Shown here: positions 1-10,601 of the stretch, piece after piece
Numbering within the stretch: the stretch's first letter is position 1
How the letters are laid out: each line of letters starts with the position of its first letter
Source: an uncultured Clostridia bacterium
GTDB lineage: Bacteria; Bacillota; Clostridia; Oscillospirales; Acutalibacteraceae
Assembly (NCBI GenBank): GCA_946184295.1
Contig: CAMHEZ010000023.1
Location: 1 to 35,453 of the forward strand
DNA: 35,453 nucleotides
Direction of reading: 5' to 3'
Made by a program: the position numbers and the translations under genes
Notes under the pieces: generated by a model
Told to the model about the DNA's origin: nothing
The model's database searches: none
The model's input: only the letters and a program-made list of their open reading frames with translations

Positions 1-1481
1 CGGAAGCGCTCGAAGAAGCAGAAGCGCTCGAAGAAGCAGAAGCGCTCGAAGAAGCGGAAGCGCTTGAAGAAGCGGAAGCACTCGAAGAAGCAGAAGCGCT
101 CGAAGAAGCAGAAGCGCTTGAAGAAGCGGAAGCGCTCGAAGAAGCGGAAGCGCTCGAAGAAGCAGAAGCGCTCGAAGAAGCAGAAGCGCTCGAAGAAGCC
201 GAAGCACTTGAAGAAGCGGAAGCGCTCGAGGAAGCGGAAGTACTTGAAGTGTTGGAAGCCTTGGAAGGTGTGGGAGCGCTTGAAGAGGACGAATCCATTG
301 AAGGGGAAGAGAATCCAGAAGAAGCGCCCTTGGAAATGGAAGAAGCTTTCGGAGATGCCGAGGAGCCAGAGGAAGCTATTGCTGTACGCAAGCCCAAAAA
401 GAAAGGCTCCGGCTGGCGTAAGGCTTTGATTGTGCTGGTGGCTCTGTTTGCGGTAGTGCTGCTGATTTGTGCGGCGGGTTACGGTGTGTTTGCGCATTAT
501 TACAATAAATTGGACAGACAGGCGCTGAAAGATAAATTTGATGTGGTAACACAGATCGACGTAGACGACGATTACGACGAGAGCGCAGAAGATTCTTCTG
601 ATGAGGAAATTGCTGATCTGGATCAGTATGTGCTGGGTAATCTGGCCGAGGGTGACGAGGGGCTGAAATTCGATGACGAGAACGTGACCAATATTCTGCT
701 CATCGGTACCGATAACCGCGAGGTGGGTAAGCGGTCGAGCCGCAGCGATTCCATGATTATTCTTTCCATCAATCGCAACACCAAAAAGATTGTCATGACC
801 TCGATCATGCGCGATACTTACGCGAATATTCCCGGTATCGGCAATACGAGAATCAATGCGGCCTATGCCTATGGACGTGCGGAGCTGCTGATTGCCACGA
901 TTGAGAAGAATTTTAAGATTCCTCTTGACAAATATGTCAAAGTGGATTTTTACAACTTTATGGATATTGTTGACGCGGCAGGCGGCGTCACGCTCAATGT
1001 GAGTGTCGATGAGATCAGGGTGATGAACAAGATTTACATTCCCGAGCTGAACAACTATCTCGCGCTGCCCAAGACAATGGATCTGGTAGACGAGAAGGAT
1101 GCCGGACTGCTTAAGATGAACGGTAAGCAGGCTGTGGCATATTCGCGCGTGCGTTATGTCGGCAATGCCGATTTCGGCCGTACTGAACGGCAGCGCAAAG
1201 TGCTTACCGAGCTTTATAAAACAGCCAAGAGCATGAGTGTGAGTGAGCTGAACGAGTTTGCCAATGTTACGCTGCCCTGTATTACCACCAATCTCACGCA
1301 GGGTGAGGTGTTGTCACTGCTGGTTAATTCTCCTGAATATCTGACGTATGATCTGGTATCTGCCAGAATGCCCGCTGACGGCACTTTTAAGTACATGACT
1401 GTCAAGAAGATGTCGGTGCTGGGCGTGGATTTTGCCAAGAATCGCAAGTACTGGTATAAGACGGTTTACGGCGAAGAATAA
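1..1481 (+). CDS. LytR-CpsA-Psr (LCP) family cell-wall ligase, 5'-truncated by window edge
   Basis: The reading frame is already open at base 3 and has no start in the window, so this is the 3' part of a longer gene. LCP enzymes attach teichoic acids or polysaccharides from lipid pyrophosphate carriers to peptidoglycan, outside the membrane. The visible order is: thirteen EALEEA hexapeptides (bases 3-236), a degenerate acidic stretch, a basic RKPKKK patch, one transmembrane helix (about bases 421-490), an acidic juxtamembrane segment, then the LCP domain (about 690-1250). Typical LCP motifs are present: NILLIGTDNR, SRSDSMIILSIN, SIMRDTYANIPG, NAAYAYG, and AVAYSRVRY followed by FGRTERQRKVL with the arginines expected to bind pyrophosphate. 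The long acidic cytoplasmic repeat is unusual for the family. An internal ATG at 249 would remove the repeat but keep the membrane helix; it lacks a clear ribosome binding site, so I read the gene as continuing upstream. Confidence 0.9.
   Translation, partial: EALEEAEALEEAEALEEAEALEEAEALEEAEALEEAEALEEAEALEEAEALEEAEALEEAEALEEAEALEEAEALEEAEVLEVLEALEGVGALEEDESIEGEENPEEAPLEMEEAFGDAEEPEEAIAVRKPKKKGSGWRKALIVLVALFAVVLLICAAGYGVFAHYYNKLDRQALKDKFDVVTQIDVDDDYDESAEDSSDEEIADLDQYVLGNLAEGDEGLKFDDENVTNILLIGTDNREVGKRSSRSDSMIILSINRNTKKIVMTSIMRDTYANIPGIGNTRINAAYAYGRAELLIATIEKNFKIPLDKYVKVDFYNFMDIVDAAGGVTLNVSVDEIRVMNKIYIPELNNYLALPKTMDLVDEKDAGLLKMNGKQAVAYSRVRYVGNADFGRTERQRKVLTELYKTAKSMSVSELNEFANVTLPCITTNLTQGEVLSLLVNSPEYLTYDLVSARMPADGTFKYMTVKKMSVLGVDFAKNRKYWYKTVYGEE
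3..236 (+). repeat. 18-bp in-frame tandem repeat, 13 copies (EALEEA)
   Basis: Thirteen uninterrupted copies of an 18-base unit, beginning GAAGCGCTCGAAGAAGC, encode the hexapeptide Glu-Ala-Leu-Glu-Glu-Ala in the LCP frame. Copies differ only at synonymous third positions (GCG/GCA/GCC, CTC/CTT, GAA/GAG). Three degenerate units follow to about base 290. The array runs off the left edge, so the true copy number is unknown. The peptide should form a highly acidic helix on the cytoplasmic side. Confidence 0.95.
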
Positions 1482-1502
1482 TTCATTCTCTGATGAATCA
1501 AA

Positions 1503-1566
1503 AAACAGGCGATGAACGAAAAAGATCAAAGTGATCGTTCGCTCATCGTCTGTTTTCGTTTTTTAA
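1503..1566 (+). terminator. Rho-independent terminator after the LCP gene
   Basis: Bases 1503-1519 pair with 1539-1555 to give a stem of about 17 bp with one or two mismatches or G-U pairs. TTTTCGTTTTTT follows. It lies 20 bases after the LCP stop codon. Confidence 0.8.
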
Positions 1567-1568
1567 AA

Positions 1569-1585
1569 GGTCAGAGAAAGTCAGA
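1569..1585 (+). promoter_or_regulatory. Imperfect CtsR-like box, distal
   Basis: GGTCAGA-GAA-AGTCAGA has the CtsR architecture RGTCAAA-NAN-RGTCAAA with one A-to-G change in each half (CAAA to CAGA). It sits about 90 bases upstream of the ctsR -35 element. It may be an auxiliary site or chance; the paired identical change in both halves suggests a duplicated unit. Confidence 0.45.
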
Positions 1586-1657
1586 ATATTTTGAAAAATT
1601 AAGGAAAAATAAGAATAAGTGAGATTGAGCGAGAAAAGAAAGAAAAGTTGATTAAAA

Positions 1658-1690
1658 TTTGACTTTTTCTGACTTTGACTTTTTCTGACT
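1658..1690 (-). promoter_or_regulatory. Two tandem imperfect CtsR boxes over the -35 region
   Basis: The 16-base unit TTTGACTTTTTCTGAC occurs twice in direct tandem (1658-1673 and 1674-1689). Read on the minus strand, each unit plus the next base gives AGTCAGA-AAA-AGTCAAA, one mismatch from the CtsR consensus. The second copy contains the promoter -35 hexamer TTGACT (1675-1680), so a bound repressor would block RNA polymerase. Confidence 0.65.
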
Positions 1691-1702
1691 ATTGAGTATA
1701 AT
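1675..1702 (+). promoter_or_regulatory. Sigma-A promoter of the ctsR operon
   Basis: TTGACT (1675-1680), a 16-base spacer and a perfect TATAAT (1697-1702). Transcription should start near 1709, placing a perfect CtsR box immediately downstream and a tandem imperfect pair across the -35. Confidence 0.8.
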
Positions 1703-1715
1703 GATAATCACAAAA

Positions 1716-1732
1716 GGTCAAAGAAAGTCAAA
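1716..1732 (+). promoter_or_regulatory. Perfect CtsR operator
   Basis: GGTCAAA-GAA-AGTCAAA matches the known CtsR heptad direct repeat (RGTCAAA, three-base spacer with central A, RGTCAAA) at every position. It lies in the early transcribed region, about 40 bases before the ctsR start codon. Confidence 0.92.
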
Positions 1733-1770
1733 GACAAAAGCAAATCAAGACCTTTGGGAGATGAGACATC

Positions 1771-2232
1771 GTGAGAATGAGCGAACAGGTTGCGCGGTAT
1801 ATTCTGGAAATGCTCGACAGCCGTGACGGTACCGCAGAGATTCGCCGCAACGAGCTGGCCGACCAGATGGGCTGTGTGCCCAGTCAGATCAATTACGTCA
1901 TTACCTCGCGCTTCACTCCGGAACAAGGATATCTGGTGGAGAGCAGGCGCGGCGGCGGCGGCTATATCCGCATTACGCGGGTACGCATCAACGGCCCTTC
2001 GGTGGTGATGCACGTGGTCAACAGCATTGGCGACAGTGTGGATACTGGTACCGCGCGTATGCTGATCGTGAATCTGGCCGACCGTGGCATTATCACCCCA
2101 CCGGTGGCGGAGGTCATGCTGGCGGCATGCGGTGACGGCGCCTTAAAAGTTCTGCCGCCCGAATACCGGGATATCGCACGGGCGGGGATTCTCAAACAGA
2201 TGCTTATCAAGTGCACGATCAGCCAATCATAA
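1771..2232 (+). CDS. ctsR: Transcriptional repressor CtsR
   Basis: CtsR represses class III heat-shock genes (clpC, clpP, clpE families) by binding direct heptad repeats, and loses binding on heat or arginine-kinase signalling. The 153-residue protein matches CtsR in length. The N-terminal winged-helix region includes RNELADQMGCVPSQINYVI, followed by the glycine-rich wing ESRRGGGGYIRI that is the family's heat-sensing, DNA-contacting loop. The C-terminal four-helix part follows. The GTG start at 1771 has GGGAG ten bases upstream; an ATG at 1777 is the in-frame alternative. It is the first gene of the four-gene operon and has CtsR boxes in its own promoter, so it is autoregulated. Confidence 0.96.
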   Translation: MRMSEQVARYILEMLDSRDGTAEIRRNELADQMGCVPSQINYVITSRFTPEQGYLVESRRGGGGYIRITRVRINGPSVVMHVVNSIGDSVDTGTARMLIVNLADRGIITPPVAEVMLAACGDGALKVLPPEYRDIARAGILKQMLIKCTISQS

Positions 2233-2267
2233 TGGTAGAATTTTATATGGAAAGGGAATGAAGATTT

Positions 2268-2828
2268 ATGTTGTGTGAAAAGTGTAAGAAAAATGAGGCT
2301 ACTGCTTATATCAAGACGAATGTCAATGGGGACGTTCATGAGTATCATCTTTGCCCCGACTGTGCGGCAGAGATGAGAAACAACGGCGAATTTGGCAAGC
2401 TGTTCGACTGGGACAGCATGAGCGATTTCGGCAGCTTTGGCAGCTTGGGCAGTCTGTTCGGCATGAACAATGGATTCGATTTAGTGAGCAGCCTGCTCAG
2501 CTCGCCTTTTGGCAGCTTTGGAGCGGCACCCGCTATCGGTTCCGGCAAGCGCTGCCCGGTATGCGGTTCGGATTTCAATGCCATTGCCAAATCCGGCAAG
2601 GCCGGCTGCCCGAACTGCTACAGCGAATTTAGAAACCGGCTTGCGCCGACAGTCAAGAAGATTCACGGCAACACCGTCCACTGTGGCAAACATTCCAAAG
2701 TGACCACTGAGCAGAGCCATGAGAACGAAATTGCCTCGCTCCGCAATCAGCTCAATGAGGCCATTCAAAGCGAGAATTACGAGCGTGCCGCCGAGCTGCG
2801 CGATCAAATCAAGGCAATGGAAGGATAA
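2268..2828 (+). CDS. mcsA: McsA, zinc-binding activator of the arginine kinase
   Basis: McsA activates McsB and helps deliver stress-damaged proteins to ClpC. The 186-residue protein has two zinc-binding modules: CEKC near the N-terminus with CPDC about 28 residues later, and CPVC near residue 105 with CPNC after it. The middle is rich in Gly, Ser and Phe (GSFGSLGSLFG). The C-terminus holds a UVR motif (LRNQLNEAIQSENYERAAEL), like that in ClpC. The ATG is preceded by AAAGGGA at 2251-2257. It lies 35 bases after ctsR. The gap to mcsB is unusually long because of a structured insert. Confidence 0.93.
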   Translation: MLCEKCKKNEATAYIKTNVNGDVHEYHLCPDCAAEMRNNGEFGKLFDWDSMSDFGSFGSLGSLFGMNNGFDLVSSLLSSPFGSFGAAPAIGSGKRCPVCGSDFNAIAKSGKAGCPNCYSEFRNRLAPTVKKIHGNTVHCGKHSKVTTEQSHENEIASLRNQLNEAIQSENYERAAELRDQIKAMEG

Positions 2829-2841
2829 AAATAATTAAGCG

Positions 2842-2956
2842 AAGCGCGGGAGTCCAGGGGGACTGGTCCTCCTGGCGGGTGCAGGGCAGAGCCCTGCCGG
2901 GAGTGTGAGGGCTGGCCCTCACAGGTCAGCAAAGCTGACCGCAGCAGGACGCGCTT
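2842..2956 (+). repeat. Four-hairpin GC-rich element between mcsA and mcsB
   Basis: AAGCGCG (2842-2848) pairs with CGCGCTT (2950-2956) and encloses four consecutive hairpins: 2854-2875 (CCAGG/CCTGG), 2881-2897 (GCAGGGC/GCCCTGC), 2904-2923 (TGTGAGGG/CCCTCACA) and 2924-2940 (GGTCAGC/GCTGACC). In RNA this would fold as a multi-branched, cloverleaf-like structure. It contains no ORF and sits inside the operon. The layout resembles dispersed palindromic repeats of Clostridia rather than a terminator, because no T-run follows. Confidence 0.75.
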
Positions 2957-3015
2957 GAATAATCTATATGTTTGGGCGCACACAAAAAAGATTGACGAAA
3001 ACGGAGTTGACAGAG

Positions 3016-4047
3016 ATGTTAGATAACGATAAGAAAAAATGGTACCAGACCGAGGGTAAAAATGCCGATACCGTCATCAGTACGCGGCTGAGATTTGCCA
3101 GAAATCTCAACGGTTATCCTTTTCCGCACCTTATGAGCGACGCGCAGAAGAAGGAAGTCAATGAAAAGGTGCGAGACGCACTGATCGGCGGCAATTCCGC
3201 GCTGCGCGACAGCTTCATCTATCTGGAAGCCGACCAACTGGAGCCTGTCCAATTGGCCGCGATGGTGGAACGTCATCTGGTCAGCCCGGAATTTGCGAGC
3301 CATCCCACAGGACGGGCGCTGCTGCTCATGAAGGACGAATCGGTCAGCATTATGCTGAATGAAGAAGACCACCTGCGGATTCAGGTGATGGGCAGCGGCT
3401 TGCAGCTTGATGAGCTGTACGACACCGCCGACAAGATCGACACACTGCTTGACGAGACGCTTCACTTCGCCTTTGACGAGGAACTGGGCTATCTCACCGC
3501 CTGCCCGACCAATCTCGGCACCGGCATGAGAGCGTCGGTGATGCTGCATCTCCCCGCACTGGAAAGCAGCGGCACGCTTCGCAGAATCGCCGCCAGTCTG
3601 GACAAAGTCGGTGCGACCATACGCGGCAGCTACGGCGAGGGCAGTCAGTCCAGCGGGGCCATGTACCAGATTTCCAATCAGGTCACGCTGGGCGTGAGTG
3701 AAAAGGATACGCTTTCCAACCTCACGCAGATTACCAATCAGCTCATTGCTCTGGAGAAAAAAGCGCGTGCGAAGCTGCTCGAAACAGAAGCCTATCAGGA
3801 TACCATCTGGCGTGCGCTGGGTTTGATGAGAAGTGCCCGCGTCATGAGCAGCGGCGAATTTGCCGAGCTGTATTCCGCACTGAGAATGGGTGTGGCGGAA
3901 GGCGTTGTTCCGGAACTCACACTTGACCGACTCAGCGACGTGTACGCGAAAGTGCAGCCTGCCAATATCATGGAGCAGTACGGCAAGGACATGACGCCGC
4001 AGCAGCGCGATAAAAAGCGCGCCGAAATTTTGAGAAACGAGCTATAA
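3016..4047 (+). CDS. mcsB: Protein arginine kinase McsB
   Basis: McsB transfers phosphate from ATP to arginines of damaged proteins, including CtsR, and the mark is read by ClpC. The fold is the phosphagen (guanido) kinase catalytic domain. Visible motifs are STRLRFARN (about residues 22-30, nucleotide binding), NEEDH (115-119, catalytic acidic loop) and CPTNLGTG (from Cys163, the conserved phosphagen-kinase loop). I chose ATG 3016 (343 residues) because GGAG lies nine bases before it and because other McsB proteins start just before the ISTR motif. The frame can be extended to an ATG at 2968, but that one has no ribosome binding site and abuts the hairpin element. The gene is followed by clpC after about 50 bases. 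Confidence 0.93.
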   Translation: MLDNDKKKWYQTEGKNADTVISTRLRFARNLNGYPFPHLMSDAQKKEVNEKVRDALIGGNSALRDSFIYLEADQLEPVQLAAMVERHLVSPEFASHPTGRALLLMKDESVSIMLNEEDHLRIQVMGSGLQLDELYDTADKIDTLLDETLHFAFDEELGYLTACPTNLGTGMRASVMLHLPALESSGTLRRIAASLDKVGATIRGSYGEGSQSSGAMYQISNQVTLGVSEKDTLSNLTQITNQLIALEKKARAKLLETEAYQDTIWRALGLMRSARVMSSGEFAELYSALRMGVAEGVVPELTLDRLSDVYAKVQPANIMEQYGKDMTPQQRDKKRAEILRNEL

Positions 4048-4096
4048 ATTTAACAACGGGATAGGATAAACACAGAACAGAAACGGGGGTTTGTTT

Positions 4097-6631
4097 ATGA
4101 ACTACAATTTTAAAGGATTCACGGAAAAATCGAATGTCGCGCTCAATGCCGCCTTTAACAGCGCTGAGTGTATGGGGCATACGTTTGTCGGTTCGGAGCA
4201 TATTCTGCTGGGTCTGCTGATGACCGATTCCTCGGTCGCACAGTCGATCTTGAACGAAAACGGCATTGACGCGGACGCCATCAGAGAGAAGATCATCGAA
4301 ATTCACGGTCAGGGTGTGAAATGCACCGTCAACCCGAATGACCTCACCGCCCGCAGCAAGTATACGCTGCAAAAGGCCAAGGCGATTGCCTCCCGCATGG
4401 GTAGTTATGTCGGTACGGAGCATATTCTCTTCGCGCTTATCAGCGACAGTGAGAGCTATGCCGTGCGCCTGATTCAGGAGCTGGACGGCGATATTCAGGA
4501 TATCGCCGAGGCGCTGGAACAGTTCTGGGGCGGCAGCGAGGATTCTTCCGACGAGGAAGACAACGACATGGCAGGACAATCCCCCTTTGGCGGTCTGTTC
4601 GGTATGCTGGGCGGTATGGGCGGACAAAGTCCGTTCCCACAGACCGGCAGCGGCGGGAAGCACGGGAAGGGCGGCAAGAATCTTGACAAGTACGGCAGAG
4701 ATCTGACCGCCGAAGCCAAACAGGGCAAGATTGACCCGGTCATCGGCCGTCAGCAGGAGATCGACCGCGTGATTCAGATTTTGTCCCGCCGTACAAAGAA
4801 CAACCCCTGCCTGATCGGTGAACCGGGCGTCGGCAAAACCGCCATTGCGGAAGGTCTGGCGCTGAAAATCGCCGAGGGTGAGGTGCCGGAAACGCTGAAA
4901 AACAAGCGCATTGTGGACCTCAGTCTCACCGGTATGATCGCCGGTTCCAAGTACCGCGGCGAGTTTGAAGAGCGCATTCAGGCGGTCATTGATGAAGTTG
5001 TCAAGGACGGCAATGTCATTCTTTTCATCGACGAAATTCACACTCTGATCGGTGCAGGCGCCGCCGAGGGCGCAACCGACGCCGCCAATATCCTCAAACC
5101 GATGCTGGCGCGCGGCAGTTTCCAAGTCATCGGCGCGACTACTATCACCGAATACCGCAAGTATATCGAAAAGGATTCCGCACTTGAACGTCGTTTCCAG
5201 CCGGTCATGGTGGGCGAACCGACCGAGGAAGAAGCCGAACAGATTCTGCTCGGTCTGCGCGACCGCTACGAAGGGCATCACAATGTCAAAATCAGTGACG
5301 AGGCCATCAAATCCGCCGTCACGCTGTCGGCGCGGTATATTGCCGACCGCTATCTGCCAGACAAAGCCATTGATCTGATTGATGAAGCTGCCTCCCGCGT
5401 GAGACTGAAGCGGCAGACCGCTCCGCTCGACGTGAAGGAACTGGAAGACAAAATCAAGCAGATTGCCGCCGACAAGCAGGAAGCCATCAACAGTCAGGAT
5501 TTCGAGCGCGCCGCCAAACTGCGCGACAGCGAGAAGGAGCTTCACGCGCAGTTGGAGGAGCAGAAAGAAGCCTGGAAAAAGAGCAACGCCGGCAAAGAGG
5601 ACACCGTTACCACGCAGGACATCGCGGAGATTGTTTCACAGTGGACGGGCGTGCCGGTCGTACAGCTCACCACCGAAGAAAGCGAGCGTATGCTCAAAAT
5701 GGAGGATATTCTTCATGAACGCATTGTCGGCCAGCACGAGGCTGTCACCGCCGTGGCCAAGGCGATTCGCCGCGGACGCGTCGGCTTGAAGGACCCCAAG
5801 CGGCCGATTGGTTCCTTCCTCTTCCTCGGTCCGACCGGCGTGGGCAAGACCGAGCTTTGCAAGGCACTGGCCGAAGCGATGTTCGGCGACGAGAACGCCA
5901 TGATCCGTCTGGATATGTCGGAATTTATGGAAAAGCATACCGTGTCCAAGCTCATCGGCTCGCCTCCGGGCTATGTGGGGTATGACGAGGGCGGTCAGCT
6001 CACCGAAAAGATTCGTCGGCACCCCTATTCCGTGGTGCTGTTCGATGAGGTGGAAAAGGCACACCCCGATGTGCTCAACATCATGCTGCAAATTCTCAGC
6101 GACGGCCGTGTGACCGATTCGCAGGGACGCACGGTGGATTTCAAGAACACCATTCTCATCATGACCTCCAATCTCGGCGCACGCGCCATCACGGGCACCG
6201 GCGGTCACGCGCTCGGTTTCGGACACAGTTCCGCGGAGAAGGCGCAGGAGGAATATGACAGCATTAAAGAAGCCGTCATGGAGGAGGTCAAGAATGCCTT
6301 CCGTCCCGAATTTATCAACCGTCTCGATGACATCATTGTCTTCCGCAAGCTGAGCGAAGCTGACGTGGAGCAGATTGCTGAGAAAATGCTGGATTCTCTC
6401 GCTGTCAGAACCAAGGAGATGGGCATTGACGTGACATTCGACAAGAGCGTTGCCAAGACGATTGCCAAGCACGGGTTCGACCCGGTGTACGGCGCCAGAC
6501 CGATTCGCCGCGCTATTCAGTCCGAAATCGAGGATAAGCTCTCCGAGAAGATTCTCGACGGCACCGTCAAGGCAGGCGAGCGCATTACTGTCAGCTTCAA
6601 GCACGACGAGATGAAAATTGATAAGAAGTGA
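4097..6631 (+). CDS. clpC: ATP-dependent Clp protease ATP-binding subunit ClpC
   Basis: ClpC is the AAA+ unfoldase that feeds arginine-phosphorylated and adaptor-delivered substrates to ClpP. The protein is 844 residues. It has two N-terminal Clp repeats (about 5-145; [10 protein letters not shown] and [10 protein letters not shown]), a Gly/Met-rich linker, AAA module 1 with Walker A GEPGVGKT (241-248), an inserted UVR/M-domain ([20 protein letters not shown], near 465-485), AAA module 2 with Walker A GPTGVGKT (578-585), and the C-terminal D2 small domain. ATG 4097 is preferred over the in-frame TTG at 4091, because the GGGGG at 4085-4089 is seven bases from the ATG but only one from the TTG. 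It is the last gene of the CtsR operon. Confidence 0.96.
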   Translation: MNYNFKGFTEKSNVALNAAFNSAECMGHTFVGSEHILLGLLMTDSSVAQSILNENGIDADAIREKIIEIHGQGVKCTVNPNDLTARSKYTLQKAKAIASRMGSYVGTEHILFALISDSESYAVRLIQELDGDIQDIAEALEQFWGGSEDSSDEEDNDMAGQSPFGGLFGMLGGMGGQSPFPQTGSGGKHGKGGKNLDKYGRDLTAEAKQGKIDPVIGRQQEIDRVIQILSRRTKNNPCLIGEPGVGKTAIAEGLALKIAEGEVPETLKNKRIVDLSLTGMIAGSKYRGEFEERIQAVIDEVVKDGNVILFIDEIHTLIGAGAAEGATDAANILKPMLARGSFQVIGATTITEYRKYIEKDSALERRFQPVMVGEPTEEEAEQILLGLRDRYEGHHNVKISDEAIKSAVTLSARYIADRYLPDKAIDLIDEAASRVRLKRQTAPLDVKELEDKIKQIAADKQEAINSQDFERAAKLRDSEKELHAQLEEQKEAWKKSNAGKEDTVTTQDIAEIVSQWTGVPVVQLTTEESERMLKMEDILHERIVGQHEAVTAVAKAIRRGRVGLKDPKRPIGSFLFLGPTGVGKTELCKALAEAMFGDENAMIRLDMSEFMEKHTVSKLIGSPPGYVGYDEGGQLTEKIRRHPYSVVLFDEVEKAHPDVLNIMLQILSDGRVTDSQGRTVDFKNTILIMTSNLGARAITGTGGHALGFGHSSAEKAQEEYDSIKEAVMEEVKNAFRPEFINRLDDIIVFRKLSEADVEQIAEKMLDSLAVRTKEMGIDVTFDKSVAKTIAKHGFDPVYGARPIRRAIQSEIEDKLSEKILDGTVKAGERITVSFKHDEMKIDKK

Positions 6632-6660
6632 TGATGATTTAGATCGTCACCTTCTCAAAA

Positions 6661-6726
6661 CACAACCCCCGCCCGGCTGTGCGGTCTTCCTTCGGGAAGA
6701 TGTCGCCAGCCGGGCGGGGTGTTTTT
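6661..6726 (+). terminator. Strong terminator between clpC and glnS
   Basis: CCCCGCCCGGCTG (6667-6679) pairs perfectly with 6707-6719, with an inner TCTTCC/GGAAGA hairpin, followed by GTGTTTTT. It ends the ctsR operon; it also lies where the convergent glnS transcript ends and may serve both. Confidence 0.9.
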
Positions 6727-6741
6727 GATGATGCGGAAAAA

Positions 6742-8439
<1,698 letters not shown>

Positions 8440-8512
8440 TGTACTTCCTCCTCAATTTTTTATGATAGATCAATCAGAATTTGCTGTCCTGTTCATGAAA
8501 ACTTGCATTGAA

Positions 8513-8902
8513 TTATTCCAGACTAAAACGGAAGTCACCGTTTTTACATTCTCCGTCCGTCTCAACGATGACATATACCGTACCGACATCGACATAGCCT
8601 CCATAGGAATCCAGCTTGTCGCCGCTGTTGACGGTAAACAGTTCGGATTTAGTGTCCAAGTAATCATAATAGACGGTGGCACTTCCGGATTCCAGCTTGG
8701 CAGTATATTTCAGAGCGCCTTCGCCGGTACTGTTCAACTTAAAAACCATCTTGCCATCAAAGGAGTAAAATTCCATAAACGCAGAAGACGATTCGTTTGA
8801 GTGAACAAATCCAATCGCTTTATATTTTGATGAATATTTGCTGCAACCTGCCAAGGAAAACAGCATTAAGGCAGCAACTATTACCGTGAGTACTTTTTTC
8901 AT
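8513..8902 (-). CDS. Small predicted lipoprotein of unknown function
   Basis: The 129-residue protein starts with a lipoprotein signal peptide: MKKV, a hydrophobic stretch, then the lipobox LAGC at about residues 17-20, so the mature protein should be lipid-anchored outside the membrane. The remainder (about 109 residues) is rich in Ser, Tyr, Val and Gly with alternating patterns suggestive of beta strands (ATVYYDYLDTKSELFTVN). The ribosome binding site AAGGAG lies about 8 bases before the ATG. It sits 20 bases after gltX and 73 before glnS, so it is co-oriented between two tRNA synthetases with which it has no obvious functional link. I do not recognise a family. Confidence 0.78.
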   Translation of the reverse strand: MKKVLTVIVAALMLFSLAGCSKYSSKYKAIGFVHSNESSSAFMEFYSFDGKMVFKLNSTGEGALKYTAKLESGSATVYYDYLDTKSELFTVNSGDKLDSYGGYVDVGTVYVIVETDGECKNGDFRFSLE

Positions 8903-8922
8903 AGGTTGCTCTCCTTCATGAA

Positions 8923-10365
8923 TCAGCCATTAACCTTCTCCAGACCGATCTTCAATCGGCGCAGCGATTCTTCTCTGCCCAGAATGCCCAGCACTTCCAC
9001 CGCGCCGCCGGGCGTGACGGTGCGGCCGGACGCGGCGATTCTCACCGGCCACATCAGCAGGCCGTTCTTGACTTCCATGCGCTGTGCCATGCCGATCAGG
9101 CAATCATGAATCGTCTCCTGCTTCCAATCCGGCAGCGCTTCCAGCGCGGGAATGACCGCTTCGAGCATGGTCTTGCTGCTCTCAATGGTGGACTTGGATT
9201 TTTTGTTGACAAACAAATCGGTGGTATAATCGTCAAGTGTGTCAATGAAGTCGATCTGCGGGCCGATTTCACCCAGCACTTCGGTGCGCTGGTGCAGGCA
9301 CTTGGCAATGAGCTTGGTGTCGGCGGTTTCGGATTGCACCGTCTGACGAATGAAGGGCAGGACAGCCGCGTGAAAATCCTCTTCGCTCATGGCGCGGATA
9401 TATTCTGCGTTGAGCCAGCGCAGCTTTTCGGGGTCGAAGATAGCGGGGGACTTGGAAATGCCGCCGATGTCGAAGACCTGCGTCATTTCGGCGAGCGTGA
9501 ATTTCTCCTGCTCACCCTTGGGACTCCAGCCCAGCAATGCAATGTAATTCAGTACGGCCTCGGAAAGATAGCCCTTCGCGACCAAATCCTGATAGCTCGC
9601 GTCGCCGTTGCGCTTGGACAGCTTGGCGTGCGCGTCCTTCATGACGGGGGCGCAGTGGACATATACAGGGCGCTTCCAGCCGAACGCGTCATACAGCAGG
9701 TTGTATTTGGGTGTGGAGGAAAGATACTCGTTGCCGCGCACGACGTGGGTAATGCCCATCAGATGATCGTCGATGACGTTAGCGAAATTGTAGGTGGGAT
9801 AGCCGTCGGATTTGAGCAGAATCTGGTCTTCCAGCTCGGCGTTGTCGATTTCTACCGGGCCGAATACCGCGTCGGTGAAGGAAGAGGTTCCCTCGCGGGG
9901 CATCTTCTGACGAATCACATACGGCTCGCTGTTTGCCACGCGCTGCAAGGCTTCTTCCAGCGGAATGTCACGGCAGTGGCCGTCGTACTTGGCAATGCCG
10001 CCGGCCTCGGCGTGCAGCGATTCCAAACGCTCCTTGGTGCAGAAGCAGTAGTAGGCGTGACCCATCTCCACCAGCTTTTTGGCGTACTCTGCATAGATGG
10101 GTTTGCGTTCAGACTGAATGTAGGGACCGCAGTCGCCGCCGACGTCGGGACCCTCGTCCCAATTGAGACCTGTCTCCCGCAGGGTGTTGTAGATGATATC
10201 CACCGAATCTTCTTTGAGCCGCTCGCGGTCGGTGTCCTCGATGCGCAGGATAAAGTTGCCGCCCTCCTTTTTTGCGATGAGGTAGGCATACAGCGCGGTG
10301 CGCAGATTGCCCACATGCATATATCCTGTGGGGGAGGGCGCGAAGCGCGTTCTGATGGTTGACAT
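8923..10365 (-). CDS. gltX: Glutamyl-tRNA synthetase
   Basis: The enzyme charges tRNA-Glu with glutamate, which also supplies heme precursors in many bacteria. It is a 480-residue class I synthetase. [20 protein letters not shown] carries the HIGH-type motif (as HVGN) and KLSKRNGD carries the KMSKS loop. The C-terminal helical anticodon-binding domain is of normal length. The ATG has GGAAAGGAA upstream. It is the first gene of a minus-strand cluster gltX, lipoprotein, glnS. Because a dedicated GlnRS is present, this GluRS may be of the discriminating type, but that cannot be told from the sequence by eye. Confidence 0.96.
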   Translation of the reverse strand: MSTIRTRFAPSPTGYMHVGNLRTALYAYLIAKKEGGNFILRIEDTDRERLKEDSVDIIYNTLRETGLNWDEGPDVGGDCGPYIQSERKPIYAEYAKKLVEMGHAYYCFCTKERLESLHAEAGGIAKYDGHCRDIPLEEALQRVANSEPYVIRQKMPREGTSSFTDAVFGPVEIDNAELEDQILLKSDGYPTYNFANVIDDHLMGITHVVRGNEYLSSTPKYNLLYDAFGWKRPVYVHCAPVMKDAHAKLSKRNGDASYQDLVAKGYLSEAVLNYIALLGWSPKGEQEKFTLAEMTQVFDIGGISKSPAIFDPEKLRWLNAEYIRAMSEEDFHAAVLPFIRQTVQSETADTKLIAKCLHQRTEVLGEIGPQIDFIDTLDDYTTDLFVNKKSKSTIESSKTMLEAVIPALEALPDWKQETIHDCLIGMAQRMEVKNGLLMWPVRIAASGRTVTPGGAVEVLGILGREESLRRLKIGLEKVNG

Positions 10366-10528
10366 GATATCGTTCCTTTCCGGATTTCGTTGATAAGCTG
10401 AAAGTATAATAGTATCATTTTACCCCCTTGTCAGGGGAATGTCAATAAAAAATCCGTTGTTTTTTTGACAGAAAAAATGCGATAATTCAGAAAAAAACAG
10501 ACATATCGTAAATGTTCATGGAAATCCC

Positions 10529-10557
10529 TTGTAATTTCTGTGATAAAATGGTAAAAT
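10529..10557 (+). promoter_or_regulatory. Candidate sigma-A promoter for the GH3 gene
   Basis: TTGTAA (10529-10534), a 17-base spacer and TAAAAT (10552-10557). The predicted transcription start near 10564 leaves only 8 bases before the ATG at 10572 but about 38 before the TTG at 10602, which supports the TTG start. A better -35 (TTGACA at 10465-10470) has no -10 at proper distance. Confidence 0.55.
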
Positions 10558-10601
10558 TATAGAAGCAAAATATGACAGCATTTTTCAGAGGTGAACGGCA
10601 A

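Noticed and set aside
64-429. Lys/Arg-rich 121-codon frame
   Set aside because: Out-of-frame reading of the EALEEA repeat; the LCP frame continues through it.
3968-5545. 525-codon frame opposite clpC
   Set aside because: Antisense shadow of ClpC; no start signal and no motif.
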